NCBI RefSeq assembly: GCF_000143415.4
Contig: NW_003314322.1
Coordinates: 942,067-1,006,066 of the forward strand
Direction of reading: 5' to 3'
Length of the DNA: 64,000 nt
DNA from: Selaginella moellendorffii
Taxonomy: Eukaryota; Streptophyta; Lycopodiopsida; Selaginellales; Selaginellaceae
The translations under genes and the position numbers were made by a program. Below, piece by piece: positions 1 to 11,536 of the stretch (position 1 is the stretch's first letter; the number at the start of each line of letters is the position of its first letter). Under the pieces are notes generated by a model. It searched no databases and had not been told where the DNA came from. It saw only the letters and a list, made by a program, of their open reading frames with translations.

Positions 1-556
1 CCATCCATCCATCAAAAACTAAAGTGAATACAAATAGACAAGTGAGGTAGCTTAGTGAATTGTTAGCCACAAATTTTTCCTTTCCAATTTGCTAACTTAC
101 CTCGTCTATCCAACCACCATGGCCTTGGCCTTAGTTAAGTTCCCTCACCAAGGTTCCCGCCTATTATACCAGCTCCTACTTGGTCCTATTTGGTTTCAAC
201 TACTCATTGTATGAGGAATAGAGTGTTGGCCATCCATTCATGGATTCCCAAATCTCTCCCAATCCTTCTTCCCAGGTTAAACTAGACTTAAAGTTCAACT
301 ACACTCCCTGCAAGCACAAGCAACCAAGCACACCAAACCACTAGGTTTCTAACATCCCTTAGTACAACAAGATTTGATCATGGGACCCTCTAAATCCCAA
401 GCCTTGGGTGCAACACTTGCTTCAGGACACCAAGGGGAAACACCATGGCCTAACAGCCTAGTATGGGTATCCCTACTCCCCCACTCCCATCCCGAAGGGA
501 AAGCCCAAGCCCTTAGGAAGGGCGAAGACCAATGAGCCATAAGGTACTCAAGTGGG
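1..556. other. AT-rich intergenic sequence
   Basis: No frame longer than about 60 codons and no recognisable motif. It is the left flank of the TRIM element that starts at 557. Confidence 0.6.
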
Positions 557-718
557 TGTAGTGCATGTGATCATGGAATGAGATTTAAATATACTATCAC
601 CGTGGATCCTTGAAACTTTGGGGGATAAATGGGGATAAAATAGCCACTAAGGGCTCTTTCATCAAGCAATTGCCCTTTTTCTAGTTGGTTTAAAAGGATA
701 GAAATAAGGTGCATTACA
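557..718 (+). repeat. Left LTR of the TRIM
   Basis: 162 bp, TG..CA ends. The matching right copy is 1068-1228. Shared blocks include GTGATCATGG near the start and GTGCATTACA at the end. Confidence 0.75.
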
Positions 719-1067
719 TGTGGTATCGGAGCAAATGGCATAGGTTCAATTCCCATTGATTAGTGGCTACTTAAAAATATAATATATCTTTGAGCAAGAT
801 ATATTCCTACCCTTAAAATTTGAAATCGTACGTATTAGGCATCCATGCATATGTTCTTCCTTTTGTATGGAGTATCCATGGACAAAGGTATCCACCGTAG
901 GACTGTGGTACGGGTGGATGACTAATTGCCTCACATGGAATAATTAGTTTACACAATGGAAGGATTAATAAATTCAATACAAAAATGGAGGTGTTAGTTC
1001 CCATGGCTCAATAGAGGTTATTAGTCAATAGTCAATGAGGACATTAACATCTTTAAAGGGGGGTAAA

Positions 1068-1228
1068 TGTAACACATGTGATCATGGGATGAGATTTTGA
1101 TATACTATCACCATAGATCATTGGAACCTTGAGGGATAAATGGAGATAAAATAGCCACTAAAGGCTTTCTCATCAAACAATTGCCCCTTTTCAGTTAGTT
1201 TAAGGGGAGAGAGATAAAGTGCATTACA
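1068..1228 (+). repeat. Right LTR of the TRIM
   Basis: 161 bp, preceded immediately by the polypurine tract at 1055-1067 and ending in TTACA like the left copy. Confidence 0.75.
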
Positions 1229-4200
1229 ACGGGGCACCACTCTACATGAGTCGGGAGCACCACAATTAGTTTCCCTTCCAGAAGTGGGAGTTGCTCTTGA
1301 GCACTTCCTTGCTCTAGCATCACCCGAGTCATTATTCTCAATTAACATGTAGAGCTACCAAGACCAACTCAAGATTAATAAAAGTTCACTATTCTTATAA
1401 AATTTAACCAAATACAAATTGCAACTTACCACCAAATATAATACTATAGAAGAAAGACACAAAGGTCATATTTCTAGAAAAGCCTAACAACCACTTTTCT
1501 ATTCCAACTCTAAACTTTATCCAACTTAATTGCTTTAGCCCCAAAAGTCAATATTGTTTATTGTAAGACATAAATCCCTAAGTCCCAAAGTGGAGCCTAA
1601 AGTGTCTAATGTGGTGGTGGCTAAAGTGAAAGTTCTAGATTAGATGGAAAACCACATAAGAAAAACTCTAAACCAGAATTGGACACTCAAATCAAGAAAA
1701 GTGACAAAGAAAGAGAAACAAGGAAAAAAAAGAAAAACAAAGGGAAAATAAAGTACAAACTTAGACTCTGGCCTCATAAGTCCCCACACCTTCAAGAAGT
1801 TTCTCAAACACACCTATCTCACCCTCAAAGTTCCAAGGAAGAAAGTGAAGTGGAGTGAATGCATTGCGCAATAAGGGTATGTGTGGAAAGAGACAAAAAT
1901 TGTGCTGCAAGAGGTGATGGGATGGATGGAATGGAGGCCACATTGTTGTAGATGATAGAGAATAGGACCATATGTAATATAATGTAGGAAGACTAGAAGT
2001 AACAACTAATATTTTGTCAGAATTTGATGTAAAGCATGCTAGAACCCAGGATGAAGTGGCTTCTATTGCAAACGCAGCCGGAAGTATGTGGAGTGAGGAG
2101 AGTTGTCTACTCCACTGATGAGTATCTGGATGCCTGTTTTATGCAGGCCAAACCAACTGAAAAAAAGAGCTGGAATATCCTTGAATTTGCCACAAGTCTC
2201 ATATGGTGATAGTTCAAGTTGCATCTTTTGTCTCTAATGTCCAAAATATTTGATTTTTGCTTTGCTGTATTGGTGGAAGTTTTCTTGATAGAGTGATGTT
2301 GAAAGATCCAAGTATTATATGTGCATGGTATGGAAATGATTAAAATCCAAGATTAAGTATTTGTGATGATGGAATGCAATGATTATGAAAGTGAATAGAG
2401 TGATGGTTTGTAAATATAAATGGATGGAAATGAAACCATTGCAAAATGACCACAGAATATGGCATTCTCCAAGTATGTATTTCTGAAAGTGATAGAGATA
2501 AGAACCTATGAACAAAGGGGAAAAGCTAGAAGATGAAAGAGCTCTTGGACAAGTGGAGTTAAGGCCACCCCGAGGTTGGAGGCCAAGATTGAGCTTGCAT
2601 CTACAAGAGAAGGTGCCTAAAAGGACATGAGAAACAAGTGAAAACAAAGAGGAAAGATAAAGAAAAGCTAAAAACCTAAAGCATCACTAGTGATGAAGGT
2701 GGTGAGTCGAGTTTTTCTTAAGTGTTGTTGTGAAGGAGCTCGCCTCTGCAAGATGAAGGGAATCCTGGAGAAGGCCCTTGATTCCATGAAAAGTTAAGCT
2801 GAAGTTAGGCATGATGATCCAAAGCTTGTGGTGTCGAGAGAATATCAACATAAGAGATGTTGATATGAGACTTGGAGCATGATGTCTGACTATGCTGACT
2901 GCTCCTAGATGGGGAATTTTGATGCTGTTGAAGATAAGAAAGTTTCCTTGAGTGTTTGTAGAAGTCTGCTAGGCAAACAAAGTGTCAATTCTTGAGAAAG
3001 CTACCATGAAATTGAATGTGTTGTGTGGCTGTGGTCGGATTGGATCTTCGTGATGAAAATGGTGTCTATGAAGACTCTATGCTTGATGACATCATATTGA
3101 GAATTGGAGCCGAAACGTGATGAAACCCAAAGCCATGTGACTGTGCAATATTGTGTCGAAGCGGCTGAGTAGTGACTCAAGGGTGATATGGAGCTGCTGT
3201 AGACTGAAGAAAACTTCCCTGAGTGTTAAGGAAGCCATGCAAAAACTACTGAGCATGGCCAAAGTCGAAAATAGAGATTGGAGCAGTGTTTCTGCCACCT
3301 TTGAGAGATGTACCACTTTGTGTTCCATAGCTAGCATATGCCATGTGCAAGTGATGCTATGAGGGGCTTAGATCCTTGAGTGAGGCTCTTTGATGGTGAG
3401 GAAAAAGACTTGGAGCTGAGATAGTGGACTAAGTAATTGCAAGAGTGTTGCCCATCAAGCTTGTAGAGATCCATGATCAAGTACATAGATCTATGAGTGT
3501 GTCTTGGAAAGGCAAAGTTAATAGACAAAAGCAAACAGCAATATGAGGTCCAAATAAAGGACACTAAGAAGTCAAGATCTCCTTAACAAGGGAAAATGCC
3601 ATATTTTGGAACTTGTGGGATCTAAGTTGTTCAAGTATTTTAGCTGGAAGAGATTGTGCCATGAGTGTGGAGGTTGATGTCTCTGAGTTTCCTAGAGTCT
3701 ACTTATCTCTAAAAGTCAAGACCATGACTACTGGAACATTAGAAGTGTTGTCACTCACATCTGCCACATCATCACTTGCTGCTTTCATATGTCACTAGCT
3801 CCAAGCTTGGCTAGAAACTCATCTACTGTTGTTAAGAAGGCCATAAACTCTGAAGAAGCTCAGTCCTCAAATAAAGAGGCCAAGCAGTTGGTTGCTGCCA
3901 CTGGTACCCAAGAAAGATTGCCACCTTTTGCTAGCATGAGTTGTGGAATGGAGCAAAGAGAAGAGTTGCATAGGATTAGCATGTGGCTAGATAAGAGCCT
4001 TATGAATGCCTCTCAAACCATTGGAAGTGCCTATGGCAAAAGTTGTGACTCAAAAAAAAGAGCAAAGCAAAGCACATACAATGCAATAAATAATAGTGAA
4101 AATGGACTTTAGACACTCAAGAAATTGGTGCTCAAATATTGCTATGTCATGGGAAAGAAATAAACTAAAGCATAATTGGCAAAAAACAATTAAAATGCAC

Positions 4201-4858
4201 AAATTTGGATGATGGGCAGCTCTATCTGTATCTCACAGTCTTAGAAGGGAATGAAAACTGAAAGAAAAATGGTGAGAACTCCTTCATCCTTCCAAAAAAT
4301 CACAAACGCTTATAGTCATTGGAGGCTGAGATCTACACACCAAAGAAAGAGCACCTCAAATGGATCAATAAAAAAGAAAAAAATTTGATTGGCATCTCAT
4401 GTTATGCACCATAGCTCTGAGCAAATGAAATCTCACTCCCACACTCAAAAGTCTTTCTATGAGGGTAATTCCTACTTCTCTTAGCATATCCCTCTCTAAG
4501 ATTGCCACTCCAAACCCTATGAATCTTCTCCCTCAATCAAGAAGGGTGAGTGGATAAAACCTTAATGTCACTCAATCAAAAAGTGTGAGTGGTTAAAATT
4601 TTAATGTAATAGACTAAAATGTTAATGGTACTTTTAGTGCAAAGCTGATGTAGTCTTGGGGGTAAGCAAATAATTACATGGTGAGGAACTTCAAGGCTAG
4701 GTGTTGTTTAGCACCAAAGTTATAACAAGAACTTAGACAAAAGAAACTTGGCATATCTCTAGAAACTTAACATATCTCATTGAGTCATGTGTATCTATAG
4801 CTTTAGATTTTCTTCTTTTCCATGTTCCAAGAGGAGACAATTGGGAAAGCAAACACTA
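1229..4858. other. AT-rich repeat-derived region, no supported gene
   Basis: Frames are short (about 110 codons or fewer) on both strands and none resembles a known family. A plus-strand frame at 3789-4112 (107 codons) and one before it at 3613-3798 are Ser/Thr-rich and might be remnants of a single reading frame. Codon use is AT-rich and there is no homology I recognise, so I do not call a gene. Confidence 0.5.
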
Positions 4859-6345
4859 TTAAAGCATACGTTTGGGAGCATAAACAGCAAGGGACTCCTC
4901 CAGCCTCAGCCATTCCTCGGCCATCTGTCTCTTATAGTTAACCGACTGAGGCACAAACTCTGCACATCGAAACCCAAGAAGATAGCCAGATCTCTCCAAA
5001 CTCGAGACAACAATGCTCTTATTGTCAATCCCTCCATGAAGGATACCCCGATCATGCATCGCTTGCAGTGCCTCTCTTGCGCCAGAGCCAAGAGCTTGAT
5101 ACTGCTCGCTCGTCAAAGGTATGTCCAAGTTTCCCGTCCTAACATCCGACATCATCGTGTAGAGAAACATTCCCCCGCCAAAGAAACCATACGAGTAGAG
5201 GTGTGGTATGCAGCGTCCCTGGTACTTGTGCAGCCTCTGGTAGACTTTAATCTCTGTGACCGTGCTCTTGAGGCATGTTTCGAAATCACTTCGCCAGCAG
5301 GTTAGATCCATGATCTTCAAAGCCACAGTTTTGCCCCGGTACTTTGCTCGAACCACACTCGCGCTCTGTGACACAAGCCTGGTCACTTCCTCTAGCTCGC
5401 GCTCGTCGATGCCACGTAGCATGGATTCAACCTTGTCAAGCCTGCCAAGTCCCATCTCTTGGCACGCTGCCATAAACCTGTGATTGAGCAAGCGAATGCC
5501 GTCAAACGAAAACTTCCTTGTGGGCGACACGCCAGAAGGTGGGGATGGCGAACGCCTGCCTAAATGCATAGCGTAGCCCAGAGATAACAGTGTTGTGGGA
5601 TCATCCTTGGAAGCAACGTGAACTTTCAACCCGTCATCTATCCGGAAACAAAACGCTAAATGCTCCGCAAAGGCCACCATCCCGATGGAGACCTGGTTTA
5701 GTACCATGTACACCCAGAGCCTTGCATACACAAGCTTGCTACTAGAAGACTCCATCCCATCCAATGTGATGACTCCCAGAAACATCATCTCATCCCCTGC
5801 AAAACCGAGATCGAAGAATAGCAAAGGATTTATTGCAAAGAGAGAACTTCAAGAACAAGGAACTTACTTTCGCTGATAGTGCATATTTCGGCCCTGCCGA
5901 TCGTCGGCCCACGCGGCCCACACGAGAGCTCGTGGTGAATGAAGGGTTTCATGGCCAATGCCAGTTCCCAATGTGGATTCCCTGCAATCGGCGGATCTGC
6001 TGCCGTCCTCTTTCCAGGGGCAGGCAGAGAATCATCCCAGTGAAGCGATAACCACCTGTCAAAGAGCTGCCCAAAATCTTGCCATGATTCGAGCTGCAGA
6101 TCCTCGGCTGGGCACAAGTCGTCTAGGCGAGGGTAAGAAGAAGAGGAGGCGGACGATGTTGAGGACCACTTCAATAGAAGAACTCCATGTAGGTCGCGTA
6201 GATGTAGCTTTTGGGGCGGCGAGCGCGGTAGATCAGGCCAACCTGGAACTGGGTCTTCTCGGGGAGGAACCGGCCCACACCGACGAAGTGGAAGTACCAT
6301 GCGCTCCTCCATCCTTGCGCTAAAATTAGACACGCAAGTTATCAC
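4859..6345 (-). CDS. Crinkler-like protein with degenerate kinase domain
   Basis: Two exons can be joined: 6345-5868 and 5796-4859, with a 71-nt intron (GTAAGT..GCAG) whose phases close. The C-terminal half looks like a protein kinase of the type found at the end of Crinkler-type and related fungal proteins. It has a beta-3 lysine in VALKIMDL, an E-x-x-VY helix followed by QGRCIPHLYSYG, and a catalytic-loop equivalent LHGGIDNKSIVV. The loop normally reads LHGD..N, so the catalytic Asp position is Gly here, and the DFG position reads GFR. It is therefore probably a pseudokinase. The segment before it (W-Y-M..IGMVAF..LAFCFRIDD) fits the nuclease-fold-like domain that precedes the kinase in such proteins. 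The true start is unclear: a further open frame lies upstream at 6523-6326, but its splice phase does not join cleanly. The assignment rests on remembered family patterns. Confidence 0.5.
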
Positions 6346-7388
6346 TTTCTCTTTCGTCGATGCTCATCCCGTTGGCACCTGTCTCTTCGGTCGGATCGGA
6401 CATGATCGTATGAAAGACGCGGCTCTGCTCCATAGTTGACACCAGGACTCTTGCTACTGCTAAATCATTAACCGAGCAAACGAGCAATCCCGGAGCGCCT
6501 TCAAAAACGAGAAACTTGTCCACCTGAGCCTCCTGTGTGTGTCGCCTGCGATCCCATGGAGCCTGATCGATTCACCACGTCTGGCAAACACGAAGTTGAT
6601 AGTGAACTGTAGTCAATTGTGTCGGTCTTCAGTCATATAGCCTTGCTTTTGGCGGGAGGAGGAACTCTTCACTCTTCTGGACGGCTTTGTAAGCTTCCTG
6701 TTGTGTAGAAGATAAAATATGAGGTTTATGTATCTTGCACCAAGAAGACATGCATGGAAGTCTGGCTTGCCTCTGCTGAATCCATGAGATGTAATCCCCT
6801 CGAAGAAGTCTTTCAGAGCTTCCAGCTGGCTTTCCTGTGCAGTAACCGCTGCTTACAACTTGGAGCTCACTTCCCACCACTCCACCATGATCTTGGGAGC
6901 TTCTGTTACCACGTACTTCTTCCCGGAAGAAACGAATGCCGAGAGCATCTGTAGGTTCCTGTCGCGAAAGAGGCCTAGCTTTGTGTTAGACCACCGATAT
7001 GACCAAGGTGAATGAGCGTGGTTTAGCGTAACAGACTCATATGTCAGTGGTACCTTGGGGTGTCAGACACATGGAGCACTTGGACCAAATGCAAAAGTTG
7101 AATGGTGACCTGAACTCTATTGTCGAAGCCTTGACACTGGAGAAAACCAATATGCTAGTCCACTGCCTCTCCTGTGAGTGACAATTTATGTCGAAGAATT
7201 TCGGTATCTTCTCACACCAAGATCACTCCAATTGTCTTCACGTGCATGTAAAGCGTCGACTCCGGATCCAGATTCAGGCCCCTACATATGATCTCCCGGT
7301 CGGCCTCTGGCCGCAACTCTCGGCATCATGGTCCACGCTCACGACTTCGACGACATATCCAAGTGTAGAACTTGACAGTAATCGACTA
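6346..7388. other. Possible 5' exon of the kinase-like gene, then unassigned sequence
   Basis: A minus-strand frame at 6523-6326 (65 codons) may be a 5' exon of the Crinkler-like gene; I could not find a donor/acceptor pair that keeps frame. The rest, to 7388, shows only short frames without recognisable similarity. Confidence 0.4.
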
Positions 7389-7634
7389 ATGCTTCATGCT
7401 CTTAGCAGTCGAAAAGCCCGGGCCTTGGTACTCCTAGCAGCACTGCTCATATTCCTGGTTTTTAATGAGGCAGCCGTGCAGAGCAGTACTTTACTGCCAT
7501 TTGATTCATCAGCATTTCCGAGGCAATATTCCGGGTGGTCTGCGAGACAGAGGAAATTCTTGACAAATGCACAACGCTCTAAAAGACGAGCTTACACTAT
7601 CGAAGGTCCCGACGACAAGGATAATAGCTTCTAA
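7389..7634 (+). CDS. Candidate small secreted or anchored peptide, 81 aa
   Basis: An unrecognised 81-residue frame, read from the internal ATG at 7389. The same frame opens further upstream at 7188, but the preceding stretch looks non-coding. From this ATG the product has a basic N-terminus, a strongly hydrophobic core (LVLLAALLIFLVF) and then a hydrophilic, basic tail (SARQRKF, SKRRAY) ending with EGPDDKDNSF. That layout (signal sequence, variable middle, dibasic site, acidic C-terminus) is what plant peptide-hormone precursors look like. The end does not match CLE, PSY, RGF, CEP or IDA motifs as I know them. It sits alone between two minus-strand Crinkler-like genes. It could equally be chance. 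Confidence 0.35.
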   Translation: MLHALSSRKARALVLLAALLIFLVFNEAAVQSSTLLPFDSSAFPRQYSGWSARQRKFLTNAQRSKRRAYTIEGPDDKDNSF

Positions 7635-8167
7635 CCACAAGACAACCCCTTTCGTGGATTGGGGGGGGGTTTGGGGGAGTGGGAGGAGCTATAGCCTTTT
7701 AAATAGAAAGAGCTGCTTTGTAAAAAGTCTGATCTCGTTCGATTACTTTTGGAGGAGTCTCAGCCCTGGAGTCGGACTCACGTCCATAGAGATGTGTTTG
7801 AGACGCCAAGTACCAAGCGTTTTTCTCTAATTCATTGAAGATGTTCAACGAAATGAGGAACAATGAGGATCTGCTGTTGTTTTGAACCTTGATAAAACTT
7901 CAATCCAGCTAGCAAATGTTGGGTGGTTGGCAAATTTGATGTTATTTCAAGAGGTTTACTGAGTTTAGCTATATTTGATCAACTCCACAATTGAAAAACA
8001 TTCTTCTGAAATCTGAATGTCTTAACCATAACTTAGTGTGTGTTAAGGTGCTAGACACTTCAAAAAAACTAAGTTGTGGTCAAGTTTAGGTACCTGACCT
8101 TTTTTTTTGGAAATAACAATCGATGATAGATTCTAATGTTCGGGATGTAGCTAGAAAAGTCATGCCC
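7635..8167. other. Intergenic, nothing recognised
   Basis: Contains a G-run (gggggggg near 7660) and a T-run (near 8100). No frame of interest. Confidence 0.5.
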
Positions 8168-8455
8168 TCATTCCACCAGAGCTCGCAACATTTCTTTGAG
8201 AATCAAGTCGATGGTGAAGATCCCCTGGAAAGAAAGCAAATAATTCTGCCAAAAGAAATCAAATATCAAGAAAGGACCGGCTTTTGTTGGCTCATTGCCA
8301 TCAAAACCATTTCTGTCACGGAGGAGCCGTCCTCCACAAGCGAGTGCATTTCTCGTCTTATCTTTCCACACAGCATGCCCTTGAATGATCACACCAGACT
8401 TCAACTCAAAAGCAGTGTTTACCGTTGAAATCGAGCCTGGGAGGCTGAAACGCAA
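8168..8455 (-). CDS. Unrecognised C-terminal exon(s)
   Basis: A minus-strand frame with a plausible intron (donor at CCG|GTCCTTTC, acceptor TTTCCAG) gives a protein end reading EPTKAGIFTIDLILKEML.. with a stop at 8168-8170. An upstream frame (8648-8406) may supply another exon. I do not recognise the product. It could be the 3' end of the Crinkler-like gene upstream, or a separate gene. Confidence 0.25.
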   Translation of the reverse strand: MRFSLPGSISTVNTAFELKSGVIIQGHAVWKDKTRNALACGGRLLRDRNGFDGNEPTKAGPFLIFDFFWQNYLLSFQGIFTIDLILKEMLRALVE

Positions 8456-8965
8456 AAGAAGACATGCTTGTACATGGCCTGCTTCGACACATTCTGGATG
8501 TCCTCCCGATCAGTGCTTGGTTCCAATCGCAGCTGCTTGCGACGTGCCTTTGACGTCTTTCACTAGAGTATTTCTCCCTCGAATCCTTGAAGGAAAAACG
8601 AAGTACGATTAAATCATCCATGAGCATAGTGTCCCAAAATAGAATCACACCGACTTAAAAAAACTGCATAACCTTCATCCTTTTTATATCTTAGTAAAGC
8701 AGCTTCCTTAACTTGTTCGGCGAAAGTTTCAATGCTTATAGACGACTGAGACCTCTTTGCCGAGGCTTTGAACACCTGTAAACAGTCTCAGCGATAAAAA
8801 CTACGACGCATGAGGCTTTGTGCTTACTTACGAGTTCGAGCTAAGTTGGGAACGCCTACGCTTTTGCAAGTTCCCTCCCCTCTTCGTATTCCATATCTAA
8901 AGATAAAGAAAGCTTGGTGACTTGAAAGTTGAAACTCAGTGGCGAAGCACCTGAAGCGCGGAAGT

Positions 8966-10340
8966 TCAGATATAAAGTATTAGCGGCGCAGCTCCTCCCA
9001 CTGGCCTTCTCAGTGCAATACTGCCTGGAAACTGCCACTGAGAACGAAAAGCTTCCAAAACATGAAAATCAAGAGATTACCTGCGCTGCCACAGTGATGA
9101 TCATCTTCCTGAGTACAACTTTCGAAGTCTGGACCATATCCCGTCTTCCAGAAACTTCAGGTGGATATCGAGCTGTGCAGTGCATCATGCACATCTCAGC
9201 CGCACCGTGGCTGATGCACATCTTCTCATGACAGGCATGAGTGTGGTCGATCACCGCCACAGAATAAACGCTACACCCAGTCTCTCCACAGGTGTGGCTC
9301 TTCAGCTTGCAGTCGTGCAGATGCATAGCTGTCTTCCAGATAAAATCAAACAGCATACCTTCTCCATCCATTTCTCCAAGGCAACTTCCATCAAGGCCGA
9401 AATTGGTATTCTGCAACTGCTACCGAGAATCCTGCCAAGTTCCTAAGAAGCGCTTTTTGTCCGGAGCTCCCACGCCAAAAGGGATCTGTGACGTACAAGC
9501 TTTTGAAAAAAAAAACTAAGACAATTTGAAGAACAAACTTACCGATCAATAGATCGGCTGTAATACGTGAACCACATATGCTCGTGTGTCCCAAAAAATC
9601 CAAAGGGTTCATGAACAGCATTCATGAGCATATCCTGGAAAAAAGGATAGAAGGAAAAAAGATAAAATATCCGAATCGAAAACTTACCTGCTACTTGTGC
9701 GATAACTCCTCTTAAATGCTCATCCAATCCATTGTACTCATAAGCACCTTCTATCTATTCAGCTTAAAACCCTCTTACGTTGTTTGGTAATTTATAGTCA
9801 CCTGCAGCTTTCACGACACCACCTTGTACCAGTTGGAAATCAGGGATACCTTCAAAAGTTAAAATACATTCTCAAATATTTAAATTTAAAAAAGAAAAAT
9901 ACCTTGATACCCTGAAACAGATCTATACGACCATTGTGCTCCACCATGAGTAGTCTGTCAAAGCACCCTAAAGAAAAGAAAACCAAATAAAACACAATTT
10001 TTCTAAAGTATTATACTTGTTAACCAAACCAAACATAGGATGATCCTGAGCTCTTACTCCCTCCTCCAGCTCTGTGCTAAGATTATCTTCCCACCAACCC
10101 GAAATTAATCCCATAGCTGCTGACAATGGAAAAGAGTGTAATATATGCTTAATACCCATATCCACAAGCTTAAAAATTCGCAAAAGAAAAACCGAAATCA
10201 GAACCAATGAGAAGTTTACTTACTCATCAAACAACTCCCACTTAAAAACAGTTCCTGGCTCGTGCCGTGTGCTTGAAATAGTGCAGCTCGTTGGCAAATT
10301 GTGCACGGCAAACAATGGAAGCAGTGGAGAGTTTAAAACC
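8966..10340 (-). pseudogene. Crinkler-like nuclease-domain gene, probably decayed
   Basis: A chain of short minus-strand exons with good GT..AG sites can be followed from about 10,340 down to about 9,390. It encodes, in order, LVDMGIKHILHS.., FDRLLMVEHNGRIDLFQ, GIPDFQLVQGGVVKAAG, AYEYNGLDEHLRGVIAQVA, DMLMNAVHEPFGFFG..WF and RLYVTDPFWRGSS. The run 'PDFQLV..', then 'VIAQVA..ML', then 'G..WF..LYVT' fits the PD-(D/E)XK-like domain of Crinkler-type proteins, as in the neighbouring gene at 4859. The E-x-K that should follow PDF is not present (VVKAAG instead). Further down, frames at 9416-9069 and 9038-8966 can be joined but I do not recognise a kinase in them, and near 9,400 the frames no longer connect. 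Either the gene is broken there or an exon is missed. Confidence 0.4.
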
Positions 10341-11134
10341 TGCTATAATGGCCTGTCTTTAGTAGAAGCTATCCTGTGAAATAGCTCGAGATCAAACTAG
10401 CTAGCTGCAACTACTCAAACCTAAACCGCTCACCTATCAATGCCGCCTGAATGAGATCCATCAATCGATTGCTATAGGATCATTACCTCTTGTATGCTGG
10501 AGGAATGAATCCAGTGCCGGGAGCAGCGTGCGAGAGATCGATCACGCCTTGTTTGCAGCAGCTAGGAATTTTTCCACTTTCCAGCCAGGGTTTTCGAGCA
10601 AGAATCCCTTTTCTTCTCTCCGTGAATTATCCATGGTTGGAGGTGGATAACTGACAAATATCCTCAGGGTGATCCGGTTATAAATCCCTTAAGGGTGTAT
10701 CTTGTGGAATTTCCACTTTAATAAGTTGGTGATGGATCTCTTCTAAATTTTTTAGAATGTTCCTGTTGATAGTTAAATGCACATAGTTCAGCACGTTGAT
10801 CTCTAGCTATATTTTGCTGGATCTCCTTGCTAGCTCCACAAAGCAACTTAAGGAACTGTCTGGCCCAGTGATTGGTCTCCAAAGTGTTATTGGCTTGGAT
10901 GAGAAGAATCATCCACCTTTGCTGGCAACTGCTTGGATGACAGAGTCATCAGCTTGGCACATCAACAAGGCTTGAGTTGAAATATTTATCTGAAGGTCTC
11001 TTTTATATCTTTAAGGTTGTTTGTCCTGGCTTAAAAAGTTTCTTGAGTTGGTTAAGTAAAAATGTGGGTTTGGTTGAGGGTGGTGAATAAAACCAATATT
11101 AAAATTGATGATATGGATAACCAATAATGGTTGT
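10341..11134. other. Intergenic, nothing recognised
   Basis: Short frames only. A possible first exon (ATG..GCATTGATAG|GTGAGC, near 10,465 on the minus strand) could belong to the gene ending at 8966, but its phase does not connect unambiguously. Confidence 0.45.
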
Positions 11135-11536
11135 GTGAGGTCCAAGTGTATAGTTACGATGTTGTATATTAATATTAGTGTAGTGGGATTTTGGTAGCCA
11201 TTGAATTAGTTTCAATCTGGACCATTCACTCTTATATATAAACTAGAGTTTTTGGGCTAATTTATATGCACATTTTCTATATTCCCTTTCCACATTAATG
11301 GAGATGAAGAACAATTTTGATTGTCCCTGAGGAGTGCTTAGATTTGGGATTTTGGTTTAGATCTAACTTTTGCATTGTGTAGATTTTCCTTTTTTTTTAG
11401 CTTTTTTTCATTTATCTTTTTTTGCTCTTTCCTTTTCATTCATCTTCATAGTAAAGCAATAGTTTCTTCCTCCTTTGACTTTGGAGTAGCAGTTGGTGCA
11501 ATTACTTGATGCAATGTAATTGCAATTAAACCAAAC

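Larger units (their letters stand above)
557..1228 (+). mobile_element. TRIM (miniature LTR retrotransposon)
   Basis: Two direct repeats (557-718 and 1068-1228), each starting TGTA and ending TTACA, flank a 349-bp interior with no coding capacity. Two bases after the left repeat stands TGGTATCGGAGC (721-732), one mismatch from the plant initiator-Met primer-binding site TGGTATCAGAGC. Directly before the right repeat is a purine-rich tract, AAAGGGGGGTAAA (1055-1067), as expected of a polypurine tract. LTRs of about 160 bp, total 672 bp and no gag or pol are the diagnostic features of TRIM elements, which are mobilised in trans. The two LTRs differ at many positions (very roughly 85% alike by eye), so the copy is old. 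The flanking pentamers GTGGG and ACGGG match at only three of five bases, a decayed target duplication at best. Confidence 0.8.

Noticed and set aside
6326-6345. Very short intron joining 6523-6326 to 6345-5868
   Set aside because: It would be about 25 nt. A 66-nt alternative (ACAG|GTGCC to TTTTAG) does not keep phase, so the 5' end of that gene is left open.
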